Shown: positions 1 through 8,799 of the stretch, piece after piece
How the letters are laid out: every line of letters begins with the position of its first letter
Position numbering within the stretch: position 1 is the first letter of the stretch
DNA from: SHAN690 sp023262195
Lineage (GTDB): Bacteria > Bacteroidota > Bacteroidia > Flavobacteriales_G > Salibacteraceae
Length of the DNA stretch: 64,000 bases
NCBI GenBank assembly: GCA_038142005.1
Contig: JAYQJE010000001.1
Span: 434,001-498,000 of the forward strand
Direction: 5' to 3'
Notes under the pieces: generated by a model
Database searches by the model: none
What the model was told of the DNA's origin: nothing
Seen by the model: the letters and a program-made list of their open reading frames with translations, nothing else
Program-made: the position numbers and the translations under genes

Positions 1-513
1 ACCATTCCTTTTATTCCAACTGAAAAACGTTGGTTGAGACTAAGAGATGTACCTCTAACCAAACCCCTGATTATTTCCTTGGTGGTTACATACATCACTT
101 TGTGTTTCCCGATTTTTGTAAATGAAAATATCGAGGCCATTTTCTTGCCCAAAAACCTCACTCTGTTTTTTGGGCGCTTTTTGTTTTTGCTTGCAGTCAC
201 CATCCCATTTGAAATCAGGGATTCCATCACTGATAATAAGGCTGGGTTGAAAACATTGGCCACAGAACTAGGCTTAAAGAACGCAAAGCGAATCGCAATT
301 TCATCTTTGACCGGATGGTTGATTATCTGGGCAATTCAATACATAGAAAGTAGGGATCACTGGCTGCTAACAGCAGGAATAATTGTATTCATATTGGCAT
401 CAATTGCCATTGTGAAAATCGACAAAGCCTTGTCCGAGCTTCAATATGTGATGATTTTTGAAGGGCTAATTGTGCTTTACAGTCTTGGAATAATCTTCAC
501 TGGACTTATATAA
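1..513 (+). CDS. UbiA-like prenyltransferase, C-terminal part (5' end outside window)
   Basis: The reading frame is open from the first base, so the gene starts upstream of the window; about 170 codons are visible. The protein is very hydrophobic, with four or five predicted membrane segments. It carries an IRDSITDNKAG stretch followed by KTLATELG, which resembles the second Asp-rich loop of UbiA-type integral membrane prenyltransferases, where D-x3-D residues bind the prenyl diphosphate through Mg2+. Many Bacteroidota encode such short UbiA-like proteins of unassigned substrate. Its last 48 bases overlap convergently with the methyltransferase on the other strand. The family call rests on this one motif and the topology; the substrate is unknown. 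Confidence 0.6.
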   Translation, partial: TIPFIPTEKRWLRLRDVPLTKPLIISLVVTYITLCFPIFVNENIEAIFLPKNLTLFFGRFLFLLAVTIPFEIRDSITDNKAGLKTLATELGLKNAKRIAISSLTGWLIIWAIQYIESRDHWLLTAGIIVFILASIAIVKIDKALSELQYVMIFEGLIVLYSLGIIFTGLI

Positions 514-1113
514 TGCGGCAAATAGCCATCCTTGAAGCTTGGAGCTGCGACTGATCTCTGTGAATCCTTGCGATTCAAACACCGATTTTATTCTCGGTAA
601 TCTCCAAGGACTCATCCCTGTGAACACCTTGAAAAACAAGTATAACAATGTAATCAGCGACTTTCTTTTGAAAGTATTGGTAGTTGCCGCATCAAAATCA
701 ACCACTAAGATCTCGCCAGATGGCTTTAGTTTTTGCTTCATCTCAATCAGAATCTCCTCCACTTCTTGTTCAGAGTAGCAGTCAAGAACAAACGGAAATA
801 CGAAGCAATCTGCCGACTCAGGCATATCTGATAGATTATTGAGAAACTTAACTTCCTTACATGTAATCCCAATCCTATTCGAAGTAAGCGCTCTCATTTT
901 ATCCGAGCGTTCTATGTAATAATAATGCTCTGCTAGGTCTAAATTTAATGCCTTTTCCAGCAGTAAACCCGTACCACCTCCTACTATAGCTAGTGAACCA
1001 CAATTAGAAAGCAGATGCAAAGCATCACATTGAAAATCTGCAATTTGATTTCCAAAAACCAACGAGACACAAGAATCATAGATGGGAGCAACGAGGTCAA
1101 ACCCCTTTGCCAT
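466..1113 (-). CDS. Class I SAM-dependent methyltransferase
   Basis: The 215-residue protein has a Rossmann-type SAM-binding motif (LAIVGGGTGLLLEK, about residues 46-59) followed by an acidic IER/SDKM segment and a late hydrophobic LVVDFD strand, the usual order for class I methyltransferases. I chose the ATG at 1113 because a purine-rich stretch lies just before it. A TTG at 1128 would add five residues and overlap the hemL stop by 4 bp (TTGA). The gene lies directly downstream of hemL on the same strand and is probably co-transcribed with it. The acceptor substrate cannot be told from sequence; a quinone or tetrapyrrole-related role is only suggested by the neighbours. Confidence 0.65.
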   Translation of the reverse strand: MAKGFDLVAPIYDSCVSLVFGNQIADFQCDALHLLSNCGSLAIVGGGTGLLLEKALNLDLAEHYYYIERSDKMRALTSNRIGITCKEVKFLNNLSDMPESADCFVFPFVLDCYSEQEVEEILIEMKQKLKPSGEILVVDFDAATTNTFKRKSLITLLYLFFKVFTGMSPWRLPRIKSVFESQGFTEISRSSKLQGWLFAALYKSSEDYSKTVKHN

Positions 1114-1124
1114 TCTCTTTTTAC

Positions 1125-2422
1125 TCAAGGCTGGAAGGTGATATCCAAGGCATCTTTTATCGCCTTTGTGGCCTTACTCAAATCTTCCTTTGTATGAGCT
1201 GCTGAAACAAATCCAACCTCATAACCTGATGGCCCAATATAAACGCCTCTTTCGAGCAGAGCATCAAAGAACACTCTGAATAAATCAGCGCTATTAGCAG
1301 TAATTTGATCTGCTCGTTTAATTGGCCCTTTTCCACTAAAGGACATCCAAAAAATTGAGCCTATGTTAAAAGCGCTAAACGGGTAACCTTTTTCAATAGA
1401 ATGGTCTTGAATTTCTTGTATGAAGCCATCCGTTTTCTGAGATAATGATTCATAAAAACCCTTTTCAAGACAAACCTCAAGTTGAGCGATACCTGCAGCC
1501 ATTGCTACTGGATTCCCACTTAATGTTCCAGCTTGATAAACTGGACCATCAGGAGAAACATTGTCCATCACCAATGCCTTTGCAGCGTATGCACCCACCG
1601 GAAAACCACCGCCAATGATTTTACCAAAGCAACCATATCTGGCTCTATGCCATAATATCCACTTGCTCCAGCAAATGCCACTCTAAAGCCAGAAATCACC
1701 TCATCAAAGAACAGTAAGATGTTATTCTCTGTACAAATCTTTCGAAGGAATAAAAGAAACTCCTTATCCTGCAAAAGCAAGCCATTGTTGGCTGGAATAG
1801 GCTCAATTGCTATGCAAGCAATATCGTGACCATACTTCTTTACTGCTGCTTCCACTGCACTAGGATCATTTAGCGGTAACACTATTGTTTCTTGAACGAA
1901 TGCTTCAGGAATGCCGGCCGAGGTGCTGGTGCCTAAGGTTGCCAGTCCAGAACCCGCTTTCACCATCAATGAATCAACATGGCCATGGTAGCATCCTTCA
2001 AACTTGATAATCTTATTTTTTCCCGTTACCCCTCTGGCAAGCCTTATTGCACTCATTGCAGCCTCAGTGCCTGAGTTTACAAATCGAATTTTCTCGATAT
2101 ATGGATGGTTGTCTACAATGAGACGAGCCAATTGCGTCTCATATTTATTCGGAGCACCAAATGAGGTGCCCTTTGACATGACAGACGAAACCTTCTTTAA
2201 AACTCGAGGGTCAGCGTGCCCCAAAATCAATGGCCCCCAGGAACAACAAAAGTCAATGTATGTGTTTCCATCTGCATCCTTGGTGTATGCACCAGAACCT
2301 TCTTCAAAATATATTGGAGCCCCATTTACAGAGCGAAATGCACGTACTGGTGAATTAACTCCACCAGGCAACACTTTTTTTGCTTCTTCAAAGAGCTGCG
2401 TTGAGCTATCTCGTTTAATCAT
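1125..2422 (-). CDS. hemL: Glutamate-1-semialdehyde 2,1-aminomutase (frameshift)
   Basis: HemL converts glutamate-1-semialdehyde to 5-aminolevulinate in the C5 tetrapyrrole pathway, using PLP. The protein starts with the typical LFEEAKKVLPGGVNSPVRAF region and has the NSGTEAAMSAIRLARG PLP-phosphate motif and FFDEVISGFR, where the Asp contacts the PLP ring. The total of about 432 residues is normal for the family. The frame breaks near 1624-1625: the coding strand reads TTGGTAAAATC where TTGGGTAAAATC would give the expected LGKIIGGGFPVGAY, so one G appears to be missing right beside the codon of the PLP-binding lysine (about residue 267). The second part continues normally to the TGA at 1125. 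I regard it as one functional gene with an assembly indel. Confidence 0.9.
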
Positions 2423-2468
2423 AATAAAGTCAAAGAGGAATTTTGTGCCTCAGTGTAAATAACAACCC

Positions 2469-3044
2469 TTAAATGGAATCGTTTGCTGTGGTGTCTGGCT
2501 CATTAATTGGCACACCTGCATTTGACGGACACTCAACAGACTGACGCACAATACCTTCTTGCACATCCATCATATCCATCAAAGTGCAGTCACAAATTTT
2601 CTCAGTTTGAACATCATAGAACCTTCCATCTCTAGCTCCATACCTCATGACACATACTCGACCATTTGCTTCAAACAGATCTCCAGTGGTAGTTCTAAAC
2701 GTCATAAAATATCTATACTCCCCATCCTTTTCATCTCCACCATCCCAGAAGGCATCCAGACGATTGGTAGATTCATATACGGTACTCAGTCCTTTTTTAA
2801 TTACGAGTTTTTCCAAATCCCAACCCGTACCGATAGGAAAAAATTCATCATTTACTCCGTCTCCATTTGGGGTAAACGCCTGAGGCACCAATAAGCCAAA
2901 CCGCGCTGGCCTATCAAAATTTTGAGTCGTGATGTGCCAATTGCTATCGCAACAATTATTTTCAATCTGATATTTCGTGCAGCTTGTGAATACACCAATT
3001 GTGAGGAGCAGAAGAAAAGAGGCAGAAATCGTTCTTTGAATCAT
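2469..3044 (-). CDS. Lipoprotein with gliding-motility-type C-terminal domain
   Basis: The 191-residue protein starts with a lipoprotein signal peptide ending in the lipobox-like IGVFTSC (Cys at residue 21). It then contains PQAFTPNGDGVNDEFFPIG (about residues 54-72), the hallmark of the CHU_C / gliding motility-associated C-terminal domain found on T9SS-exported Bacteroidota proteins, followed by a W-x-G-rich beta domain with FWDGGDEKDGEYRYFM. The domain is central here instead of at the C-terminus, and the tail (residues 130-191) has five cysteines. It is probably a surface or periplasmic lipoprotein of unknown function. It lies 46 bp upstream of hemL on the same strand. Confidence 0.6.
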   Translation of the reverse strand: MIQRTISASFLLLLTIGVFTSCTKYQIENNCCDSNWHITTQNFDRPARFGLLVPQAFTPNGDGVNDEFFPIGTGWDLEKLVIKKGLSTVYESTNRLDAFWDGGDEKDGEYRYFMTFRTTTGDLFEANGRVCVMRYGARDGRFYDVQTEKICDCTLMDMMDVQEGIVRQSVECPSNAGVPINEPDTTANDSI

Positions 3045-3095
3045 TAGTCAAAATTTAGAAGTTCAAATATACTTTTTAGTACACGGTCATCTGCA

Positions 3096-3815
3096 TCAAC
3101 TCAGCTTTGAAAGGTACATCTGCACCGTATTTTCTAATCCAAAGTAAAGAGCATCTGAAATTAGTGCATGACCGATAGACACTTCATCAAGGTTCTCAAT
3201 TGAGCTTGCGAAAAATGCGAGATTCTCTAGGTTAAGATCATGTCCAGCGTTTACACCGAGTCCTATCTCTCCTGCCAAATGAGCAGCCGCAGCAAATGGC
3301 TTCACCGCTTTTGCAGGATTCGATTGAAAACCCACAGCATAAGGTTCTGTATAAAATTCTACTCGCTCAGTTCCACACATTTTAGCCCCTTCGATATGTT
3401 TTAAATCCGTGTCAACGAAGATTGAGGTCCTTATTCCAGCACCTTTCAATTCTGAAATTCGCTCTGATAGGTAGGACTGGTTTTCAATGGTATCCCAACC
3501 CGAGTTACTTGTAAGCACTCCAGGTGGATCAGGCACAAGGGTAGCTTGAGTTGGTTTGACCGACATAACGAGTTCCATCCAATCGTCACTAGGATATCCC
3601 TCAACATTTAATTCCGTTTTCACGGTTTTGCTCAATTCACGCACATCGTCATAGCGCACGTGCCGCTCATCAGGCCTTGGGTGAACTGTTATTCCGTGAG
3701 CACCGTAGGATTCAATTCTTGTTGCCGCTAAAATTAAATCTGGAATATGGCCTCCCCTTGCATTGCGAATCGTTGCGATTTTGTTGACATTAACACTAAG
3801 CTTACATCTAGTCAT
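3096..3815 (-). CDS. pdxJ: Pyridoxine 5'-phosphate synthase
   Basis: PdxJ condenses 1-deoxy-D-xylulose 5-phosphate with 3-amino-2-oxopropyl phosphate to make pyridoxine 5'-phosphate in the DXP-dependent vitamin B6 pathway. The 239-residue TIM-barrel protein shows the family landmarks: the N-terminal LSVNVNKIATIRNARGG, ITVHPRPDERHV around residue 40, VEFYTEPYA, and GVNAGHDLNLENL near the C-terminus. Length is normal. It is divergent from the CBS-domain gene across a 145-bp intergenic region. It provides the PLP used by hemL, kbl and sufS, also in this window, but the linkage is likely coincidental. Confidence 0.95.
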   Translation of the reverse strand: MTRCKLSVNVNKIATIRNARGGHIPDLILAATRIESYGAHGITVHPRPDERHVRYDDVRELSKTVKTELNVEGYPSDDWMELVMSVKPTQATLVPDPPGVLTSNSGWDTIENQSYLSERISELKGAGIRTSIFVDTDLKHIEGAKMCGTERVEFYTEPYAVGFQSNPAKAVKPFAAAAHLAGEIGLGVNAGHDLNLENLAFFASSIENLDEVSIGHALISDALYFGLENTVQMYLSKLS

Positions 3816-3903
3816 TTGGTATAAAAATGCTGGAAATTATCACGACTGGGTTAATCTACAACCAATCGACTCCATTGTTGATCAAAAATGCTAAACAATT
3901 AGG

Positions 3904-3911
3904 TAGGTTTG
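3904..3911 (+). promoter_or_regulatory. Bacteroidota -7 promoter element upstream of CBS-domain gene
   Basis: TAGGTTTG matches the Bacteroidota -7 consensus TAnnTTTG exactly and lies 50 bp before the ATG of the CBS-domain gene. The nearest TTG upstream (3878-3880) is about 23 bp away, longer than the usual spacing near 19, so the -33 box is not convincing. Confidence 0.35.
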
Positions 3912-3916
3912 CTTTC

Positions 3917-3934
3917 CGTGATGCATAGATCACG
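3917..3934. promoter_or_regulatory. Operator-like inverted repeat
   Basis: CGTGAT-N6-ATCACG is a perfect 6-bp inverted repeat just downstream of the -7-like box and before the CBS-domain gene. Its placement suits a dimeric repressor or activator site. The GTGA-N8-TCAC spacing differs from the N6 spacing of CRP/FNR boxes, so I do not assign a regulator. Confidence 0.3.
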
Positions 3935-3960
3935 TCTTATATTTTTCAGTTTGAATAAAA

Positions 3961-4623
3961 ATGATAGCAGAAGAGCTCATTACCGATCACATACCACCAC
4001 TATCGCCTAGTGACACCATTGATAGAGCATTACAGTTAATGGATGATTTTAAGGTTAGTCATCTTAGTGTAGTTGATAAGGATCAATTCTATGGGGTGAT
4101 TTCGGAAAGTGATTTACTCGGTTTGGTTGACCTCACTAAGCCTATCTCCGCATGCAAAGACTTAATAGAGAATGTATTCGTCACTGAGGCTCAACATATT
4201 TTCGAAGTGGTCAAAGTGGTCAACGATCACAAACTATCAATAGTGCCTGTGCTTGACAATGAAGAGTCTTATCAAGGCTCTATTAGTATTGCACAACTTA
4301 TGCACATTATTGCAGATATGCCTGTGGCCAATAATCCGGGAGGCATCATTGTAATTGAGCTCAACCAAAATGATTACTCAATGCACCATATTTCTGGCAT
4401 AATAGAAGAGAATGACACCAAGATTTTGGGAACATTTATTACATCCCACCCTGATTCAACAAAACTTCAATTGACCATAAAAGTCAATAGAACAGAGATT
4501 GCGTCAATCATCGCCTCGCTTCAACGCCATGAGTATCAAGTAACATTTTTTCATGACAATGGAAGCGCATCGCACGACATTAAGGATCGGTACGATTCTT
4601 TTATGAATTATCTGAATATCTAG
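3961..4623 (+). CDS. CBS-domain protein
   Basis: The 220-residue soluble protein has two N-terminal CBS motifs (about residues 8-60 and 70-125) with typical segments such as DTIDRALQLMDDFKVSHLSVVD and YGVISESDLLGL. The C-terminal 90 residues form an ACT-like alternation with GGIIVIELNQNDYS. CBS pairs bind adenosyl nucleotides and act as energy sensors. In many Bacteroidota a CBS protein of this size precedes nadK, as here apart from one inserted gene. The next gene starts 3 bp after its stop, so they are almost certainly co-transcribed. The regulated partner is not known. Confidence 0.75.
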   Translation: MIAEELITDHIPPLSPSDTIDRALQLMDDFKVSHLSVVDKDQFYGVISESDLLGLVDLTKPISACKDLIENVFVTEAQHIFEVVKVVNDHKLSIVPVLDNEESYQGSISIAQLMHIIADMPVANNPGGIIVIELNQNDYSMHHISGIIEENDTKILGTFITSHPDSTKLQLTIKVNRTEIASIIASLQRHEYQVTFFHDNGSASHDIKDRYDSFMNYLNI

Positions 4624-4626
4624 ACA

Positions 4627-6024
4627 TTGAGGCTTTTCGTTACAGCCATATTTGGTCTGTGGGGAATGACATATATTGCTCAGGACTCCCTATTGACGAT
4701 TACATCACTTAATGTAAGCGGAAATCAGCGAACCAAGGATTTTGTAATTCTCAGGGAGGTGCCAATGAGTATTGGTCAAAAGTTAGACACGATTGAGTTT
4801 AATAAACTGTCAGAGGAGGCAGTAAGAAATATCACTAACACAGCGCTTACCAATTTTGTGGAAATTACCTACGATAAGGTAGATTCAAACTCCATTGCAG
4901 TCAACATCAAAGTATTAGAACGATGGTATATCTGGCCTAACCTAATCTTTGAATTAAAGGAAACAAACTTCAACAGTTGGTGGGAGAATAAAGACTTTGA
5001 GAGAATTAATTATGGTTTTTCCATTGACGATCTCAACTTCAGGGGGAGACGAGAAAAGCTATCCATTAGGTTTCAAAACGGTTGGACACGAAAAATTGGC
5101 ATCAACTATCAAATTCCGGGACTGAACAAGAAAAGAACTCTTGGTGGTGGTCTTGAGATTTTTTATGCCAACAACAGGGAGGTGAACCACCAAATTCGCT
5201 TTGAAGGCGATTCGATTCGGAACAAGCGTGATTTCCTTCAAACACAGAGTATCATTCAGGAAGAAATTGTTGCAAGAGCTAAATTGGAGTACCGGCCAAA
5301 GTTTTTAAGCACGCATCGATGGATTGCAGGTGTTGAAACAATCATAATATCAGATACAATCACAGATATCAATCCCAACTATTTGGCGAATGGTCGGCTA
5401 CGATCACAATACATCTACTTAAGTTACGGCTATAAATTTGAAAAAAGAGATAACCGTGCCTACCCGCTCAAAGGATATGTTATCGATGGGAGCATCGACC
5501 AACACGGTCTTGGTATACTCAACAAAGATGATGTTGTATTGACCGACATGATTGTCACAGCAAATAGTCACCATCAAATAAAAGGAAGATGGTATTTTGG
5601 CCACGGAGTAAAATTGAAGACTACGATCTTTGGAGATCCTCCTTATTATTTTCAGCGTGGGTTGGGCTATGGAAACTCTACTATACGTGGATATGAGTTG
5701 TATGTAATTGACGGTCAGCACTTTGCCTTATACAAATCCAATATCAAGTATCAGCTTGTAAGAAAACACACCATCGACTTGAAGACATTATTTAAGAAAT
5801 TTGACAAATTCCATTATTCGATTTATATCAATGCCTTTGGAGATGCTGGATATGCCGTTGACAACCTTAACTCATCAGTGAATCCAATGGCAAATGAATT
5901 GCAATATGGTTATGGAATTGGGGTGGATTTTGTTTCGTATTACGATGCAGTCATGAGGCTTGAGGGTTCTTTCAATGCATTGGGAGAACCTGGTTTCTAT
6001 ATAAACTTTAAGAAAGCAATTTAA
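4627..6024 (+). CDS. BamA/TamA-family outer membrane protein
   Basis: The 465-residue protein begins with a TTG-initiated signal peptide; a later ATG in the frame would cut the signal away. A single POTRA-like domain follows (LTITSLNVSGNQRTKDFVILREV, about residues 18-85, split here as LTITSLNVSG and NQRTKDFVILREV). The rest alternates in beta-strand fashion with YPLKGYVIDGS and RGYELYVIDG, the latter close to the (V/I)RG(F/Y) element of the Omp85 barrel, and ends in GEPGFYINFKKAI. It is shorter than BamA and lies in the same run as a true bamA, so it may be an accessory Omp85 protein. The stop of the CBS gene lies 3 bp upstream, and its TAA overlaps the nadK ATG by 1 bp. Confidence 0.7.
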   Translation: MRLFVTAIFGLWGMTYIAQDSLLTITSLNVSGNQRTKDFVILREVPMSIGQKLDTIEFNKLSEEAVRNITNTALTNFVEITYDKVDSNSIAVNIKVLERWYIWPNLIFELKETNFNSWWENKDFERINYGFSIDDLNFRGRREKLSIRFQNGWTRKIGINYQIPGLNKKRTLGGGLEIFYANNREVNHQIRFEGDSIRNKRDFLQTQSIIQEEIVARAKLEYRPKFLSTHRWIAGVETIIISDTITDINPNYLANGRLRSQYIYLSYGYKFEKRDNRAYPLKGYVIDGSIDQHGLGILNKDDVVLTDMIVTANSHHQIKGRWYFGHGVKLKTTIFGDPPYYFQRGLGYGNSTIRGYELYVIDGQHFALYKSNIKYQLVRKHTIDLKTLFKKFDKFHYSIYINAFGDAGYAVDNLNSSVNPMANELQYGYGIGVDFVSYYDAVMRLEGSFNALGEPGFYINFKKAI

Positions 6025-6907
6025 TGAAACCAATAGCCATTTTCGGTCGTGAGTTCAGCAAGGAGTATTATACTGGAGTCACTGCATTTTTTAAACTCCT
6101 TGATGAGCGTCAGATCGATTATAAGGTGTACGGATCATTTTCAAAATTCATTGAACAGGCATTGGAAATTGATACCACCAAATTCAAAACCTTTAGCAAG
6201 AAAAATTTTGACGCTAGTCAATTTGAGTTTCTTATATCTCTAGGTGGCGATGGCACCATTCTCGAAGCAACAACACTGGTTAAAGACAGTGAATTACCGA
6301 TGCTCGGAATCAATACTGGTCGCCTAGGCTTTTTGTCAAGTATTCGACTTGATCAAATAGAAGACGCGATGGATCAACTGCTCGATTCTGCTTATATGAT
6401 TGACAGCCGCAGTGTAATCAAAGTTGAAACCGATGCTAATCTATTTGGAGAGCAAAACTTTGCTCTGAATGAATTAACCCTTCACAAAAAGGACACCCAA
6501 TCTATGATTGTGATTCAGGCCTATGTTGATGGTAAGTTTCTCAACACCTACTGGGCCGATGGTTTAATCATTGCCACACCAACAGGATCAACCGCTTACT
6601 CGTTGAGTTGTGGGGGCCAATTATCTTGCCCAGTTCATCAAATTTTATTATCACTCCTGTGGCACCGCACAATTTGAATGTGCGGCCCGTATTAATTGAT
6701 CATAACAGTGTAGTCACGCTGAGGGTCGAAAGCCGGAGTCCCCAGATACTTATATCACTTGACTCAAGATCAGAGACTGTTGATACAAATACGGTGATCA
6801 CGCTATCAAAACACGATTTCGACATCAAACTAATCAGGCTTAAAAGCCATAGTTTCCTTAAAACACTTCGCAGTAAGCTGCATTGGGGATACGATAATCG
6901 AAACTGA
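6024..6907 (+). CDS. nadK: NAD kinase (frameshift)
   Basis: NadK phosphorylates NAD to NADP. The diagnostic GGDGT motif is at residues 74-78 (Asp76 catalytic), followed by GINTGRLGFLS and TPTGSTAYSLSCGG, both conserved in the family. The frame breaks in the G-run at 6612-6616: five G are present where six would read SCGGPIILPSSSNFIITPVAPH, which then continues to the stop at 6907 and gives a normal length of 294 residues. The gene sits between the Omp85-like gene (1-bp overlap) and the OMP pair. A one-base assembly deletion is the likely cause. Confidence 0.92.
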
Positions 6908-6939
6908 ATATCCTTGAATAACAAGGTTCACCAAAGCGT

Positions 6940-6947
6940 TATATTTG
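6940..6947 (+). promoter_or_regulatory. Bacteroidota -7 promoter element before OMP gene
   Basis: TATATTTG matches TAnnTTTG exactly, 21 bp before the ATG at 6969. A TTG at 6914-6916 could be the -33 element but the spacing (23 bp) is long. The match argues that the next gene starts at 6969 and not at the TTG at 6945 inside this box. Confidence 0.4.
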
Positions 6948-6968
6948 AGGGCTAACATCTTTACGGGG

Positions 6969-7997
6969 ATGAGAAATCTAACACTTGTTTTAACCATATT
7001 CGTTTTTGCAGCCATCTTCAACTCTGCGCAAGCCCAGCGTTGGAAGAAGTCTCGGCATGAAATTCAGGGAGGCATTGGTGCGACTAGTTTTCTTGGAGAA
7101 CTCGGGGGTAGTGAGGGCCCAGGAAAGCCCTTTTTTTTAGATGTAGATGGTAGATCTAGCAGATACCTTTTGACCGCTGGATATCGATATAAACTCGAAG
7201 AATATGCCAGTGTAAGAGGAAATTTAACCTACGGACGCCTATCTGGTAGTGATGCATTTGCTGGTGATAAGTTTCGTCAAAGCCGAAATTTAAGCTTCAG
7301 AAGTCCTCTGATAGAATTAGCCGCTGTTGGAGAAGTTTACTTCATTCGAGAAAAATTAAGCAGTCGCTATAAAGTGCGCGGAATTAAAGGTGTTCTAGGT
7401 AGCGGATTGAGTGCTTATGTATATGGTGGACTGGGTGGTTTTTTCTTCAACCCCAGAGCGAAATTTGAGGGCAATGCAGCCTATCCGGGCGATGGTAAAT
7501 GGTACAGCTTGCGCGAATTAGGTACAGAAGGACAGAATCTTCCTGGAGGTCCAAAGAAGTATCGAAGAATTGGACTAAATATTCCTGTAGGGATAGGAGC
7601 AAAATACAACATCAATAGAACCTGGGCCATATCACTCGAATATGGTTTTAGATACACATTCACAGACTACATCGATGATGTAAGTACCCGATATGTGAAC
7701 CCAGCCTTGCTTGAAGCTCAAGATGGACCTGCAGCAGCATATTTTTCTGATCCTAAAACCACGGTTGATACCGATAATGGTGAGTTCATAATTGGTGAAG
7801 GAAGATCTTTAACAGGAGAACAAAGGGGAAATCCAGGGTCAAATGACACTTATATGTTTTTGACGCTTGGGCTCAACTATAAGTTCGTTTCGAAAAAAAT
7901 CGAATCGACCCAAATTCTAGCATATACTAATCTTGAATCTTTCTCGTTTCACCATGGTGAAAATCATTTCAACGGCCATCTTATTTGTGCTTGTTAG
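6969..7997 (+). CDS. DUF6089-type outer membrane beta-barrel protein, copy 1
   Basis: The protein has a signal peptide (residues 1 to about 23, ending NSAQAQ) and an OmpW/OmpA-like barrel rich in Gly and aromatic strands, with FRYTFTDYIDDVSTRY near residue 220, the signature of the DUF6089 OMPs that precede uppS and bamA in Flavobacteriia. I chose the ATG at 6969. The last strand LTLGLNYKFVSKK would be a natural end; the frame then runs 30 odd residues into the next gene. If the A7 run at 7893-7899 were A6, the gene would stop at a TAG at 7918-7920, before the next start, which I think is the true end. Function unknown; probably envelope-related. Confidence 0.75.
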   Translation: MRNLTLVLTIFVFAAIFNSAQAQRWKKSRHEIQGGIGATSFLGELGGSEGPGKPFFLDVDGRSSRYLLTAGYRYKLEEYASVRGNLTYGRLSGSDAFAGDKFRQSRNLSFRSPLIELAAVGEVYFIREKLSSRYKVRGIKGVLGSGLSAYVYGGLGGFFFNPRAKFEGNAAYPGDGKWYSLRELGTEGQNLPGGPKKYRRIGLNIPVGIGAKYNINRTWAISLEYGFRYTFTDYIDDVSTRYVNPALLEAQDGPAAAYFSDPKTTVDTDNGEFIIGEGRSLTGEQRGNPGSNDTYMFLTLGLNYKFVSKKIESTQILAYTNLESFSFHHGENHFNGHLICAC

Positions 7998-8766
7998 CAG
8001 TGTCTGTGCTCAGAAATCAGCACAAAGCGATTGGGAAATTGGCCCTACAGCTGGCGTGTGCTGGTATAATGGCGATCTCAACCCAAAAGCATTGTTCAAT
8101 CGAGACTATTTGAATCGGGCCATGGGGGTATCCATTAGAAAAAATTTAAACCAACGAATTGCCTTGCGTGGTATGTTTAACTACGGCACACTCAGTGCTG
8201 ACGATGAGCTATCAACATCAGAGTTTCAAGTAAATCGAAACCTAAATTTTTCATCCCCCATCTATGAATTAGCCAGCACAGTTGAGTTCAACTTTTTTGA
8301 ATATGATGCACTTATCAATGGCCTAAGATTCAGCCCATACAGCTTTGTCGGCATCGGTGTATTCAGGTTTAATCCCTCAACAGAAATTGAAGGTGGGGTG
8401 TACGAACTTCATGAATTGCAAACAGAAAATAAATCATACTCAAAGACCTCGGTAGCCATTCCATTTGGTTTTGGGTTTAAGCTGGCGCTTAGTGACAGAC
8501 TCATATTTAATGCCGACTGGGGCATGAGACGCACATTTAGCGACTACATAGATGATGTAAGCACCCTATATCCAGAAATGAACGAAATAGACGGTTTATC
8601 GCTGAGCCTCAGCGACAGAAGTTTAGAGCAATCTGGACCCAATGGCACCAATTGGGGAACACAAAGAGGCAACGCACAAACGAAGGATTGGTACAACTTC
8701 GTCACAGCCGGATTATCAGTTCGAATAGGTCCAAAGAAAGGTTCGTGTAAGCACATTGGTATTTAA
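7954..8766 (+). CDS. DUF6089-type outer membrane beta-barrel protein, copy 2
   Basis: The 270-residue protein starts at the ATG at 7954 (MVKIISTAIL) with a signal peptide ending at VSSVCAQ. It shares the architecture of the preceding gene, including RRTFSDYIDDVSTLYP and a final strand FVTAGLSVRIG, so the two are tandem paralogs. The frame also contains a TTG seven codons upstream that I reject because it precedes the signal peptide. It is 33 bp upstream of uppS. Such a protein next to uppS and bamA is a conserved Flavobacteriia arrangement, which suggests a role in outer-membrane assembly, but this is inference from context. Confidence 0.78.
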   Translation: MVKIISTAILFVLVSSVCAQKSAQSDWEIGPTAGVCWYNGDLNPKALFNRDYLNRAMGVSIRKNLNQRIALRGMFNYGTLSADDELSTSEFQVNRNLNFSSPIYELASTVEFNFFEYDALINGLRFSPYSFVGIGVFRFNPSTEIEGGVYELHELQTENKSYSKTSVAIPFGFGFKLALSDRLIFNADWGMRRTFSDYIDDVSTLYPEMNEIDGLSLSLSDRSLEQSGPNGTNWGTQRGNAQTKDWYNFVTAGLSVRIGPKKGSCKHIGI

Positions 8767-8799
8767 TACCTTCGCGCGCTTATTTACGTGGCATTGAAG

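Noticed and set aside
1568..1630. Programmed ribosomal frameshift in hemL
   Set aside because: There is no slippery heptamer or stimulator, and one missing G in a run explains the break, as in many other genes here.
3917..3934. CRP/FNR box
   Set aside because: The half-sites are GTGA and TCAC but separated by eight bases instead of six, and there is no FNR/CRP gene nearby.
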